64,000 nt of DNA from Hyphomicrobiales bacterium (GCA_028869185.1 JAGWTA010000001.1:213192-277191); one strand, 5' to 3'; shown: positions 45,483 to 56,387, counted from the first letter of the stretch. Program-made: numbers and translations. The notes: generated by a model not told the origin, from the sequence alone.

Positions 45483-46333
45483 TGCATCATCGACACATCC
45501 GTCTGATGGGCTTGGCGATCTGCGCCGCGCTGGCCGGCGGCGTTTTCGCAGCACGTGCGCAAAATCGCAATTTTTCGGTCGAGCTTGTCGACCCCAAAGC
45601 GTTCCGCGTCTGCGCCGATCCCAACAACCTGCCTTTCTCCAACGAAAAGGGCGAGGGGTTCGAAAACAAGCTTGCCGAACTTTTTGCCGCAAAGCTCGGC
45701 AAGCCAGTGGTCTATACGTTTTACCCGCAGGCGACCGGCTTCGTGCGCAACACGCTCGGCGCCAACCGTTGCGACGTCATCATGAACTTCCCGCAGGGGG
45801 ACGATCTCGCGCAACCGACCAACCCCTATTACCGGACGGCCTATGCCTTGATCTTCCGGCCGGGAACCGGCTTTGACGATCTCGTCTCGCTCGACGATCC
45901 GCGCCTCAAGGGCAAGAAGATCGGCGCGATCGCCAATACGCCGCCGGTCACCAATCTCGCCATCAACGGATTGTTGCCGGGGTTGAAATCCTATGCGCTC
46001 GTCGTCGACACGCGCTTCGAATCTCCAACAAAAGAACTCGTGAAGGATGTCGAGAGCGGCGCCGTGGATGTCGGTCTGCTCTGGGGGCCCATCGCCGGAT
46101 ACTATGCGCGCCAGTCCGGCGGCAAACTTTCCCTCACGCCGCTGGTTCATGAAAAGGGCGGGCCGCCGATGACCTATCGTATGGGGCTCGGCGTGCGCCA
46201 CTCCGATCAGGAGTGGAAGCGCCAGCTCAATACGATCATCCTTCAGAACCAGGGCGAGATAAACGCAGTGCTGCAATCTTACGGCGTGCCGCTGCTCGAC
46301 GAGCAGAACAAGCCGCTGGCGCGCGCGAAATGA
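45482..46333 (+). CDS. xoxJ: XoxJ periplasmic binding-protein-like accessory factor
   Basis: A 283-residue exported protein with a periplasmic-binding-protein type 2 fold, of the family annotated as quinoprotein dehydrogenase-associated substrate-binding protein. Motifs include F-R-V-C-A-D-P-N-N-L-P-F-S-N and G-A-N-R-C-D-V-I-M-N. XoxJ is thought to assist XoxF maturation or activation, not solute transport; no ABC permease adjoins it. ATG 45482 overlaps the xoxG stop, and ATGA at its end couples it to the next gene. Confidence 0.93.
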   Translation: MHHRHIRLMGLAICAALAGGVFAARAQNRNFSVELVDPKAFRVCADPNNLPFSNEKGEGFENKLAELFAAKLGKPVVYTFYPQATGFVRNTLGANRCDVIMNFPQGDDLAQPTNPYYRTAYALIFRPGTGFDDLVSLDDPRLKGKKIGAIANTPPVTNLAINGLLPGLKSYALVVDTRFESPTKELVKDVESGAVDVGLLWGPIAGYYARQSGGKLSLTPLVHEKGGPPMTYRMGLGVRHSDQEWKRQLNTIILQNQGEINAVLQSYGVPLLDEQNKPLARAK

Positions 46334-46923
46334 ACGCCGGACGCATACGTCGCGCGCCAAGGCGCCGCGGCGCGGGCGTGCTGATCTGCCTGTTCGCGAG
46401 CCTTGTGCAAGCCACGCCCGTTCGCGCCGACGACTTCCTCGCGCCGCCCGAACCCTCCGCCTATCGCATGGAGGATTTTCGCGCTCCCGTACCGGCCACA
46501 CTGAAAGGCGCGCGCGTATTGACGACGGGCGAGGCTTTCGCCCTTTTCACGGCGAAGACGGCGGCGTTTGTCGATGTGTTGCCGCACGCGCCCAAGCCCG
46601 CCAATCTGCCTGCCGGTGTCGTGTGGCGCGACAAGATCCGCATGGATATTCCCGGCTCTCTGTGGCTGCCCGACGTCGGCTATGGCGCGATCGCCCAGCA
46701 GACGATGGACTATTTCAAGCGTGGCCTCGAAAAGGCGAGCGGCGGCGATTTGAACAAGCCGCTCGTGTTCTACTGTCTCAAGGATTGCTGGATGTCCTGG
46801 AACGCCGCCCGCCGCGCGCTGGAGATCGGATACCGGCAGGTTCTCTGGTATCCTGACGGCACAGACGGCTGGGAAGCCGAAGGGCATCGAACTGAACAGC
46901 GCGCGCCCGAACCGCGTCCGTGA
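46330..46923 (+). CDS. PQQ-catabolism-associated rhodanese-like C-x3-C-W protein
   Basis: A 197-residue exported protein with a rhodanese-like fold. The motif F-Y-C149-L-K-D-C153-W154-M-S-W-N-A-A is that of the PQQ-dependent catabolism-associated CXXCW family. Upstream, G-E-A-F-A-L-F and A-A-F-V-D-V-L-P form the rhodanese-like core. It overlaps xoxJ by four bases, so it belongs to the xoxGJ transcript. Its two active-site-like Cys suggest a thiol-redox or persulfide role with XoxF or XoxG (inference). Confidence 0.88.
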   Translation: MNAGRIRRAPRRRGAGVLICLFASLVQATPVRADDFLAPPEPSAYRMEDFRAPVPATLKGARVLTTGEAFALFTAKTAAFVDVLPHAPKPANLPAGVVWRDKIRMDIPGSLWLPDVGYGAIAQQTMDYFKRGLEKASGGDLNKPLVFYCLKDCWMSWNAARRALEIGYRQVLWYPDGTDGWEAEGHRTEQRAPEPRP

Positions 46924-46930
46924 GGCTTGC

Positions 46931-47566
46931 TCAGCTCATCGCCGCCGCGATCAGCCGTTCGATCGCGCCGAGCCGTTGCTCGATCAGCTGCGGCGTTTCG
47001 CACACATACGTCAGCGCCTGTTTGCGCTCGTCAAACACGCGGACGTCCCATTGGATCTTTTCGGTAAGGTCGCGCACTTTCGCCGCATCCTGTGGGCTGG
47101 CGTCCTGCGCAGCGCGCAGATTGTCGCCTTCCGCACGCAATCGATCGGCCATGGCGCGCAGTTTCCCGCCAAACCGTTCGAGGCCGGAGACGACCTCGCT
47201 GCGCTCGGCGCTCAATCGCTCAAATGTCGCCAGCGCCAGCAATTCCAGTTTTTCCTTGCGCTGTGCGCCAGCGCCGCCGGCAAAGGCCGCGATGAGCTTG
47301 CCGGCTTCCTCCATCGTCGTGCGGCGCGCGGCAAGACGCGCCGCCAGTTCTGCAATTTGCGCGTCGCTGCGGCCCGAAATTTGCGCGGGGTCGAGCGGCG
47401 CTCCCGGCCAATATTGCGCGAGCGCGATTGTCGGCACCTTGATTTGCTTGCACGGCCAGTCCGGATCGCCGCCGCGCGCCGGCTGGGCTGGCGCGCGCGC
47501 CGCTGTCAGGGCTATACCAAGAACCAGGCAAAAAACCGTCGGAACATGACGCAGTCGATTGTTCAT
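46931..47566 (-). CDS. Exported helical protein, unknown, convergent with the xox operon
   Basis: I do not recognise a domain in this 211-residue protein. A signal peptide (F-C-L-V-L-G-I-A-L-T-A-A-R-A) is followed by D-P-D-W-P-C-K-Q-I-K-V-P and a long helical, charged region (residues about 85-180) likely to form coiled coil. A second Cys lies near the end (Y-V-C-E-T-P-Q-L). It is convergent with the xox operon (7-base gap) and divergent from the cofactor operon. The position between the two methylotrophy operons suggests a related role, but this is inference. Confidence 0.7.
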   Translation of the reverse strand: MNNRLRHVPTVFCLVLGIALTAARAPAQPARGGDPDWPCKQIKVPTIALAQYWPGAPLDPAQISGRSDAQIAELAARLAARRTTMEEAGKLIAAFAGGAGAQRKEKLELLALATFERLSAERSEVVSGLERFGGKLRAMADRLRAEGDNLRAAQDASPQDAAKVRDLTEKIQWDVRVFDERKQALTYVCETPQLIEQRLGAIERLIAAAMS

Positions 47567-47670
47567 AAATCAATTGTGGCGCGCCGCGCCGTTCCGCGCA
47601 AGTTTGCGCGCGCGCTCCCGCGCGTCGCAACAGCGCAGACCGCTTCCGATTTCATCCGCAAGGACTGTCC

Positions 47671-48825
47671 GTGACCGCATTTCTCGCCAGCGTCGCTAAC
47701 GCGCAGGAGGCGCAAGCCGCTCTCGAAGGGGGCGTCGATATTATCGACGCCAAGGATCCGCGCAGCGCGCTCGGCGCATTGCCCCAGCAAACGATCGCTT
47801 CCATCGTGGCGACGGTCGCCCGCATCAAACCGGTCAGCGCGGTTGCCGGCGACATCGCCTTCACGCCGCAAGCCACGAGCGCGGCCATCGAGGCGTTGAT
47901 CCCGACCGGGGTCGACATCATCAAGCTCGGCGTTTTTGCCGGCCACGATCCAAGGGTGACGATCCGCGCCCTTTCGTCCCTCGCGCGCCGCACGAAGCTT
48001 GTCGCCGTGCTTTTCGCCGACGCGGGCGCTGATTTTTCTCTGCTGGACGATCTCGCTGCGGCCGGTTTCGCGGGCGCCATGCTCGACACAATGAACAAGG
48101 CGCGCGGCCGGTTGCTCGAACATCTCGATATCCCCCAACTCACACGCTTCGTCAACGAGTGCCGCGCCGCTGGCTTGTGGAGCGGTCTTGCCGGCTCTCT
48201 GGAAGCGCCCGACGCGCCACGCCTGTGCGCGCTAGCGCCGGATTTCCTCGGCTTTCGCGGAGCATTGTGCGCCGGCGGACGCGCCGACGCGCTCGACGCT
48301 GGCGCTGTGAAAGCGATCCGCGATCTCATTCCGCGCGCTGCGCCGACGCAGGCGAGCGGCAACGTCGACTGGCGATTGCTGGCGGCGCGCAATTTTTCCT
48401 CGCACCGTGATACGCCGAGCGAGACCGATCGGGTCTTCCTGCGCGATTTTATCGTTTCCATGAGCATCGGCGCTTATTCGCATGAAATCGGCGCTCGCCA
48501 GCGCGTGCGGTTCAATGTTGAAGCCGATGTTCTGCGCACGACGCGCACCGAAGACGCGTTCCGCGACATTTTTTCCTACGACATCATGATCGACGCCATC
48601 CGCCGTCTGACTGGCGCGGGCCATGTCGCGCTGGTCGAAACGCTGGCGCAAGGCGTCGCCGACGCAACGCTGGCCGATCCGCGCGTCAAGCGCGTCCGCG
48701 TGCGCGTTGAAAAACTCGATATCGTCGACGGTTCCGTGGGCGTTGAAATCGAGCGCGCGCGTTTGCGCGATCACCAGCAGCAGCCGAGCCTGCAGTCTTT
48801 CGTCGATCCCGCGCGCATGAGGTGA
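47671..48825 (+). CDS. MfnB-FolB fusion: (5-formylfuran-3-yl)methyl phosphate synthase plus dihydroneopterin aldolase
   Basis: A 384-residue two-domain cytoplasmic protein. Residues 1 to about 225 are MfnB (formerly DUF556), which makes the furan precursor of methanofuran-type cofactors; the expected lysines are Lys28 (D-A-K-D-P) and Lys85 (I-I-K-L-G-V-F-A-G). Residues about 254-365 are a FolB-type dihydroneopterin aldolase, starting R-V-F-L-R-D-F-I-V and including R-V-R-V-R-V-E-K (Lys348), the pterin-side step toward tetrahydromethanopterin. A GTG start at 47671 follows AAGGA. First gene of a tight five-gene operon. Domain calls are from sequence patterns; activity is inferred. Confidence 0.88.
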   Translation: MTAFLASVANAQEAQAALEGGVDIIDAKDPRSALGALPQQTIASIVATVARIKPVSAVAGDIAFTPQATSAAIEALIPTGVDIIKLGVFAGHDPRVTIRALSSLARRTKLVAVLFADAGADFSLLDDLAAAGFAGAMLDTMNKARGRLLEHLDIPQLTRFVNECRAAGLWSGLAGSLEAPDAPRLCALAPDFLGFRGALCAGGRADALDAGAVKAIRDLIPRAAPTQASGNVDWRLLAARNFSSHRDTPSETDRVFLRDFIVSMSIGAYSHEIGARQRVRFNVEADVLRTTRTEDAFRDIFSYDIMIDAIRRLTGAGHVALVETLAQGVADATLADPRVKRVRVRVEKLDIVDGSVGVEIERARLRDHQQQPSLQSFVDPARMR

Positions 48826-48829
48826 CGCC

Positions 48830-49468
48830 ATGAACCTCCTTGTCGCCAAGATCGGCGGTTCTCTGGCGGGCGATCCGCGGCTTGCCGGCTGGCTCGAAGC
48901 GCTGGCGCAATGGCCAGGCGCGCTGGCGATTGTGCCGGGCGGAGGCCCTTTTGCGCAGACCGTTCGGCACGCGCAGAGCCGCATCGGATTCAATGATCTT
49001 GCAGCGCATCGGATGGCCTTGCTGGCCATGGCGCAATTCGGAATCGTGCTGGCGGCGTTGCGTCCCTCGCCCGTCATTTGCGACCGTCCGGAAGCCTTCG
49101 CGCAAGCCTTCGCACAGAAACGCATCGCGCTCTGGAATCCCGAGAGTATGGCGATGGCGGCGTCCGACGTTCCCGCCTCGTGGGAGGCAACATCGGATTC
49201 GCTTGCCGCCTGGCTTGCGCAACGCCTTCACGCAAGCCATCTGTTGCTGGTGAAAAGTCTCGATCCACCATCGCCAGCGTCAACCGCTGCGCTTGCGCAA
49301 CGCGGCCTCGTCGATACGCTCTTCGCTGAATTCTCCGCGCGCGCCGGCTGCCCGGTTTTCATCGCCGGACCAGCGCATGCAAGAGCCGCATCCACGACGC
49401 TGGCGATGGGCTCCATCCCCGGTGTGCGCGTCGCTGCGTTGCGCGGCGTCGAAAGGGCGACATCATGA
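48830..49468 (+). CDS. Amino-acid-kinase family protein, MfnE-like
   Basis: A 212-residue kinase of the aspartate/glutamate/uridylate kinase fold: K-I-G-G-S-L-A at the N-terminus and I-V-P-G-G-G-P-F-A as the phosphate loop. In archaea MfnE phosphorylates 5-(aminomethyl)furan-3-methyl phosphate in methanofuran synthesis; the neighbour MfnB makes this assignment likely. The gene starts four bases after the MfnB-FolB stop and overlaps the flavoprotein gene (ATGA). Confidence 0.8.
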   Translation: MNLLVAKIGGSLAGDPRLAGWLEALAQWPGALAIVPGGGPFAQTVRHAQSRIGFNDLAAHRMALLAMAQFGIVLAALRPSPVICDRPEAFAQAFAQKRIALWNPESMAMAASDVPASWEATSDSLAAWLAQRLHASHLLLVKSLDPPSPASTAALAQRGLVDTLFAEFSARAGCPVFIAGPAHARAASTTLAMGSIPGVRVAALRGVERATS

Positions 49469-50016
49469 CGAAGGCCCAGACGCCGCGCTGGGGTTGGGCG
49501 TTGACCGGCTCTGGGCATTTTTTCACCGAGAGCCTCGACCTCGTTCGCAGCCTCGGCCATGTCGATCTCTTCGTCTCGAAAGCCGCCGACGAAGTCGTGC
49601 GAATGTACAAGCAAAAGCTCGATCTGCCGAAAACCGTTCGCATCTACCGCGACACGACGGCGTCTGCGGCTCCCGTCGGCATGTTCTATCACGGCGTCTA
49701 CCACACGCTGGTCGTAGCGCCGGCGACGTCGAACACCGTCGCCAAATGCGTTTATGGCGTCTCAGACAATCTGGCGACCAATGTCTTCGCGCAGGCCGGC
49801 AAATGTCGCGTGCCTGCAATCGTCTTTGCCTGTGACACAGCGCCGGAGCTTGAGACAATGGCGCCGGAGGGCATGGTGAAAGTTTACCCCCGCCGCATCG
49901 ATCTCGAGAATACCGAAAGGCTCAAGACTTTCGAGGCGACGACCGTTGTGGAATCGCTTGCCGATTTGCGTGCGGCGATTACGCAGCGCGCGGTCGAATT
50001 GCAGCGCCATGGCTGA
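49465..50016 (+). CDS. Flavoprotein of the AfpA / dihydromethanopterin reductase type
   Basis: A 183-residue flavoprotein-fold protein: W-A-L-T-G-S-G-H-F-F at the N-terminus (FMN phosphate loop) and V-V-A-P-A-T-S-N-T-V-A-K, the flavin-binding signature of this superfamily. Related proteins in methylotroph cofactor clusters reduce dihydromethanopterin to tetrahydromethanopterin. Context, with overlaps of four bases (upstream) and eight bases (downstream), supports that role. A lyase of the decarboxylase type is the alternative. Confidence 0.78.
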   Translation: MTKAQTPRWGWALTGSGHFFTESLDLVRSLGHVDLFVSKAADEVVRMYKQKLDLPKTVRIYRDTTASAAPVGMFYHGVYHTLVVAPATSNTVAKCVYGVSDNLATNVFAQAGKCRVPAIVFACDTAPELETMAPEGMVKVYPRRIDLENTERLKTFEATTVVESLADLRAAITQRAVELQRHG

Positions 50017-51421
50017 ACGCATTCTCTTTCTCACCGGACATCTGGCCGAGCCGCGTTTGCGCAAGATTGTCGCTGGTCTGCGCAATCCGCCCTTCACGCC
50101 CGTTGTTCACAACATCGGCGTCAAGGTCGCGGCGTTAATGACGGGCGAAATCATCGCCAGGCGGCTTCCACGCCCGGTGGAGGCCGATCGCGTCGTGACG
50201 CCTGGCCGATGTCGCGCCGATCTGGAGGCGCTGTCCCGCGATTTCGGCGTCCCCTTCGTGCGTGGGCCAGATGAGCTGGCCGATCTTGCCGCATGGCTCG
50301 GCCAAGGCGGCCGCAAACCCGATCTGTCGCGCTACGACATGCGCATCTTCGCCGAAATCGTCGACGCGTCGCAAACACCCGTTGATGCATTGCTGACGCG
50401 CGCGCGCGCCATGCGCGCGGCCGGCGCCGATGTCGTTGATCTTGGCTGCTTGCCCGATACGCCCTTTCCGCACATGGAAGACGCTATTGCGGCGTTGCGT
50501 GCGGAAAGCTTTCAGGTCAGCGTCGATTCCGCAGATCCGCGCGAGCTGGAGCGCGCGGTCAAAGCGGGCGCCCATTTTCTGCTCAGTCTTAACGTCGATA
50601 CGCTGTCGATTGCGCAAGGCGCTCCGGTCACGCCGATTCTCACACCGAAGCCGCATGGCGATCTTGATTCGCTTGTTGCCGCAGCAACAGAGGCGCAACG
50701 ACGCGGGATTGACGCCATTCTCGACCCGATTCTCGATCCCATCCATTTCGGCTTCGCCGCTTCGCTCGCGCGCTACACGGCATTGCGCGAACGCCTGCCA
50801 GACGCGGAAATCATGATGGGGACGGGGAACCTTACGGAGCTTACGGAGGCCGACAGCGCCGGCGTTACGGCAATGCTGCTCGGCGTTTGCTCTGAGTTGG
50901 GCATCCGCAACCTTTTGACCGTCCAGGTGAGCCCGCATACGCGGCGCACGATAGAGGAGCACGATGCGGCCCGTCGCTTGATGTTCGCCGCGCGACAGGA
51001 CGAGGCCTTGCCCAAAGGATATGGAGCCGGCCTCCTGCAACTGCATGATGCAAAACCATTCCCGGCGAGCGCCGCTGATGTCGCTGCGCTGGCCAGCGAG
51101 ATCCGCGACCGCAACTATCGCATCGCGGTCGCCGAAGACGGGGTGCATGTTTTTTCGAGCGCCATGCATGCCGTTGCGGAAAATGCCCTCGATCTCTTCC
51201 CTGCGCTTGACGTTGCGGGCGATGGCGCACACGCCTTTTATCTCGGCGCAGAAATGATGAAAGCCGAAATCGCCTTTTTGCTCGGCAAACGCTACGCGCA
51301 AGATGAATCGCTAGACTGGGGCGTCGGCGCGCCAAAAGCGGTCGATGATTCGACACGGCTGAAGGAGGCCGGCCACACGTTGCGCGCGACCAACCGCGGC
51401 GCGCGCGAGGGAGACGTCTGA
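50009..51421 (+). CDS. Dihydropteroate-synthase-like protein (DUF6513 type), cofactor biosynthesis
   Basis: A 470-residue protein with an N-terminal domain (I-L-F-L-T-G-H-L-A-E-P-R-L) and a TIM-barrel pterin-binding-like domain: G-A-D-V-V-D-L-G-C and F-Q-V-S-V-D-S, then H-F-L-L-S-L-N-V-D. It resembles the DHPS-like proteins conserved in bacterial tetrahydromethanopterin clusters. The reaction is not established; joining pterin to a side-chain precursor is plausible. The start at 50009 overlaps the previous gene by eight bases, and the stop overlaps the next start by one. Confidence 0.82.
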   Translation: MAERILFLTGHLAEPRLRKIVAGLRNPPFTPVVHNIGVKVAALMTGEIIARRLPRPVEADRVVTPGRCRADLEALSRDFGVPFVRGPDELADLAAWLGQGGRKPDLSRYDMRIFAEIVDASQTPVDALLTRARAMRAAGADVVDLGCLPDTPFPHMEDAIAALRAESFQVSVDSADPRELERAVKAGAHFLLSLNVDTLSIAQGAPVTPILTPKPHGDLDSLVAAATEAQRRGIDAILDPILDPIHFGFAASLARYTALRERLPDAEIMMGTGNLTELTEADSAGVTAMLLGVCSELGIRNLLTVQVSPHTRRTIEEHDAARRLMFAARQDEALPKGYGAGLLQLHDAKPFPASAADVAALASEIRDRNYRIAVAEDGVHVFSSAMHAVAENALDLFPALDVAGDGAHAFYLGAEMMKAEIAFLLGKRYAQDESLDWGVGAPKAVDDSTRLKEAGHTLRATNRGAREGDV

Positions 51422-51984
51422 TGCCGCTCATTCGCGAATGCATCGTTACTACGGTCGGGCAGGGTGGTCGCGTTCATATGGCGCCGCTCGGCTTGATCGA
51501 GGAGGACGAAGGATGGATTCTGGCGCCCTTCGCGCCTTCGGGCACGCTCGACAATTTGCGTGCAAGCCGTCGCGGCACGGTCAACTTCACTGACGATGCG
51601 CGCATTTTTGCCGGCTGCGTCACGGGCCGGCGGGACTGGCCGCTGGTGGGGCTCGACGAGCCTGCCGCACCCCGTCTTGCGGCCGCGCTGGCCCATGCCG
51701 AGCTTGAGGTGACGCGCATCGAGGAAGATGCGCAACGCCCGCGTTTTCATTGCCGTGTCGTCCGGCAGGAAACGCATGCGCCCTTCCTTGGCATGAATCG
51801 CGCCCGCGCAGCCGTTCTTGAGGGCGCCATTCTGGCGACGCGCCTCAGCCTCCTGCCGCGTGAAAAAATAGAATCCGAAATGGCTTATCTCGCCATTGCG
51901 ATCGACAAGACCGCCGGCGAAAACGAACGGCGCGCGTGGCGCTGGATCACCGACAAGATTGACGCCTATTACGCGCGCCGTTGA
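51421..51984 (+). CDS. DUF447 family flavin-binding-like protein
   Basis: A 187-residue protein with the split-barrel pattern of DUF447: I-R-E-C-I-V-T-T-V near the start, H-M-A-P-L-G-L, and F-L-G-M-N-R-A-R-A-A-V-L-E-G-A-I-L-A-T-R. Such proteins occur in both methanogen and methylotroph one-carbon cofactor clusters; the fold is related to FMN-binding proteins. It is the last gene of the operon (start overlaps the previous stop by one base) and is convergent with glpK. Function unknown. Confidence 0.85.
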   Translation: MPLIRECIVTTVGQGGRVHMAPLGLIEEDEGWILAPFAPSGTLDNLRASRRGTVNFTDDARIFAGCVTGRRDWPLVGLDEPAAPRLAAALAHAELEVTRIEEDAQRPRFHCRVVRQETHAPFLGMNRARAAVLEGAILATRLSLLPREKIESEMAYLAIAIDKTAGENERRAWRWITDKIDAYYARR

Positions 51985-52011
51985 ATCGCGCGCCAGCCGG
52001 CTCTTCAGTCT

Positions 52012-53489
<1,478 letters not shown>

Positions 53490-53493
<4 letters not shown>

Positions 53494-54995
53494 GCCTGCG
53501 ACCTTTTCGTTTCAAGATAAGCGCGAAGCGATGCTTCTGTTTCGGGCGGCGCATGCAGCCCAATTTTCGTGCGTCGCCACAAAATATCTTCCGGCGTTTG
53601 CGCCCATTCCTGCGCGACGAGGTAGTCGACCTCCGCCTGCGTCAGCCCAGCGCCGAAATCGGCGCCGAGATCGCTCGCAACACGCGCATCGCGGAGAAAC
53701 AACAGCGCGCGCGTTCCATAGGAGCGCGCAAATCGCGCCACGGTTCGCGCGGTGAGAAAGGGGTAACGCGAACGCAAATCGTTCTCGAAGCCAATTCGCC
53801 CGCCCGCCGCAAAATCGCCGCCAGGCAGCGTCGATGTTTCTGTCCAGGCTCCGCCTCGCCGGCCAATCGCCGCTTCGATGCACGTCATGATCTGCTCGGA
53901 CAATTTTCGATACGTGGTGATTTTACCGCCAAAAATATTGATCAGCGGCGCTGCGCCAAACCGCTCTGTTTCGATGATGTAATCGCGCGTGGCTTCCTGC
54001 GCCGCGCTGGCGCCGTCGTCATACAGCGGTCGCACGCCCGAATAGGACCAGACCACATCGGAGGGCGCGATCGCCCGCGCAAAATAATCGCTTGCGCCGC
54101 GGCACAGATAGGCGATTTCGTCTTCGCCGATCGAGGCTGCGCCGGGATCGCCGACATAATCGCGATCAGTGGTGCCGATCAACGTGAAAGCATCCTCATA
54201 GGGAATGGCGAAGAATATCCGTCCATCGGGGTTCTGGAAAAAATAGCAGCGATCGTGGTCGTAAAGTTTGCGCACCACGATATGGCTGCCCTGCACGAGG
54301 CGAACGTGATGGGGATTGCGATGCGCCAGCGGTCCCGCCAAAGCAACATCGACCCAGGGGCCGGCTGCGTTGACGATGAGACGCGCCAGGATCTCTTCGT
54401 GGGACCTTTCATTTGAATGCTCCACCGTCACGCGCCAAAGGTCGTCTTGCGTCGCGCAGCGAACGACCTTGCAACGCGTGGCGATACGGGCGCCGCGGTC
54501 CGCTGCATCGCGCGCATTCATCGCCACGAGGCGCGCATCGTCGACCCAGCAATCGGAATATTCGAACGCTTTGCGGAATCCGGTCTTGAGCGGCGCGCCC
54601 GCCTCGTCTTGCGCAAGGTCCAGCGTCCGCGTCGGCGGCAGATCGCGCCGTCCGCCAAGGTGATCATAGATGAACAATCCAAGACGCAGCAGCCAGGCGG
54701 GCCGCAGGCCCGCGCGCCATGGCAGCACGAAGCGGAGCGGGCGCACCAGATGCGGCGCCATGCGCAGCAGCGTTTCACGCTCGCGCAGCGCCTCTCGCAC
54801 GAGACGGAATTCGTAATATTCGAGATAGCGCAAACCGCCGTGAATGAGTTTGGTCGCCTTCGACGAGGTTCCGCTCGCCAGATCGTTCATTTCGGCGACA
54901 CATGACGAAAAGCCGCGCCCGGCGGCGTCGCGCGCAATGCCCGTACCGTTCACGCCGCCGCCGATGATCAAAATGTCGTAAACCGTCGGAGGCAT
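53490..54995 (-). CDS. glpD: Aerobic glycerol-3-phosphate dehydrogenase
   Basis: A 501-residue membrane-associated FAD enzyme that oxidises glycerol-3-phosphate to dihydroxyacetone phosphate and feeds electrons to the quinone pool. The N-terminal FAD motif is [19 protein letters not shown]. Substrate-site segments [12 protein letters not shown] and [11 protein letters not shown] are present. It overlaps glpK by four bases and is divergent from the ABC-binding-protein gene, with 166 bases between them. Confidence 0.97.
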
Positions 54996-55161
54996 GTGCG
55001 CCTTTTGTTCTCATTCGGCGCTTTACGGGCATGCGCCGGTTTGCCTAGAACTAACGCGTCAGGCGGTCGTCCTCAACAAAGTGGCGATGCGCCTCTTGCA
55101 AAGGCCTTGGAGATTCCAATCTTTCAGGCCCGCACAAAATGCGCGTGCGCTGGAGGGTTTG

Positions 55162-56352
55162 ATGAAGACCAGGATTATTTCCGCCGTTCTTTCGCTGTGC
55201 GCGCTGGCGGCGCCTGTCGCCGCCCAGAACATCCGCATTGGCGAAATCAATTCCTACAAGGCGCAAGCTGCGTTTCTCGACCCCTACAAGCGCGGCATGG
55301 ATCTGGCGATCGATGAGATCAATCAGGCCGGCGGCGTTGGCGGGCGCAAGCTTGAGGTGGTGACGCGCGACGATAATGCCGACCCCGGCGAAGCCGTCCG
55401 CATGGCTGAAGAACTGGTTTCTGCGGAAAAGGTCGATCTTCTGGCTGGCGGTTTCCTTTCGAACATCGGTCTGGCGCTGGGCGATTTCGCCAAGCAGCGT
55501 AAGATCGTCTATCTCGCCTCAGAGCCGCTGACCAACAAGCTCGTGTGGGAAAACGGCAACCGCTACACGTTCCGGCTGCGACCCTCGACCTATATGCAGG
55601 CTGCGATGCTCGCGCGCGAAGCTGTCAAGCTTCAGAAAAAACGCTGGGCGCTCATCTATCCCAATTACGAATATGGCCAGTCGGCCGCCGCCACGTTCAA
55701 GGCGTTGATGAAAAAGCTGCAGCCCGATGTCGAATTCGTGGCCGAACAGGCGACGCCGCTCGGCAAGATCGACGCCGGCGCCGTCGCGCAGGCTCTCGCC
55801 GATGCGAAGCCAGACGCAATCTTCAATGTTCTTTTCGGCGGCGATCTCGCGAAATTCGTGCGCGAAGGCACGACGCGCGGCTTGTTCAAAACGATTCCGG
55901 TCGTCAGCCTTCTGACGGGCGAGCCTGAATATCTCGACCCGCTGAAGGCGGAAGCGCCTGTCGGCTGGATCGTCACCGGTTATCCCTGGTATGGAATCGA
56001 GACGCCCGAGCACAAGGCGTTTCTCGACGCCTATCAAAAGAAATACTCCGACTATCCGCGCAATGGCTCGCTCGTCGGCTACATGACGATCAAGGCGATC
56101 GCGGCTGCAATCGGCAAGGCCGGCGGCGTCGAAACCGAAAAGCTCGTCGGCGCATTCAGTGGTCTGGAGTTCGACTCGCCCTATGGCAAGATCATGTTCC
56201 GCCCGCAGGATCACCAATCGACCATGGGCGCTTACGTCGGCAAGACCGATGTGAAGGACGGCAAGGGCGTCATGGTCGATTTCGCCTATCGACCCGGCGC
56301 CGATTTCCAGCCGAGCGATGAAGAGGTCAAGAAACTGCGTCCGGCGGAATGA
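55162..56352 (+). CDS. ABC transporter substrate-binding protein, branched-chain amino acid/amide (HAAT) type
   Basis: A 396-residue exported type-1 periplasmic binding protein. A signal peptide ends at P-V-A-A-Q-N. The mature start I-R-I-G-E-I-N-S-Y and the G-M-D-L-A-I-D-E-I-N-Q-A-G-G-V-G-G-R motif define the HAAT family, which binds branched-chain amino acids, amides, urea or aromatic acids. The ATG at 55162 follows GGAGGG. Permease and two ATPase genes follow, giving a complete importer. The ligand is unknown. Confidence 0.9.
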   Translation: MKTRIISAVLSLCALAAPVAAQNIRIGEINSYKAQAAFLDPYKRGMDLAIDEINQAGGVGGRKLEVVTRDDNADPGEAVRMAEELVSAEKVDLLAGGFLSNIGLALGDFAKQRKIVYLASEPLTNKLVWENGNRYTFRLRPSTYMQAAMLAREAVKLQKKRWALIYPNYEYGQSAAATFKALMKKLQPDVEFVAEQATPLGKIDAGAVAQALADAKPDAIFNVLFGGDLAKFVREGTTRGLFKTIPVVSLLTGEPEYLDPLKAEAPVGWIVTGYPWYGIETPEHKAFLDAYQKKYSDYPRNGSLVGYMTIKAIAAAIGKAGGVETEKLVGAFSGLEFDSPYGKIMFRPQDHQSTMGAYVGKTDVKDGKGVMVDFAYRPGADFQPSDEEVKKLRPAE

Positions 56353-56387
56353 TGCAGCGGGTCGATCGTGCAAGCCTCACGCAGAAC

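Noticed and set aside
43092..45692. An 866-codon minus-strand frame opposite xoxF and xoxG
   Set aside because: It covers well-identified genes, crosses their terminator, and shows no domain; it is a GC-bias shadow.
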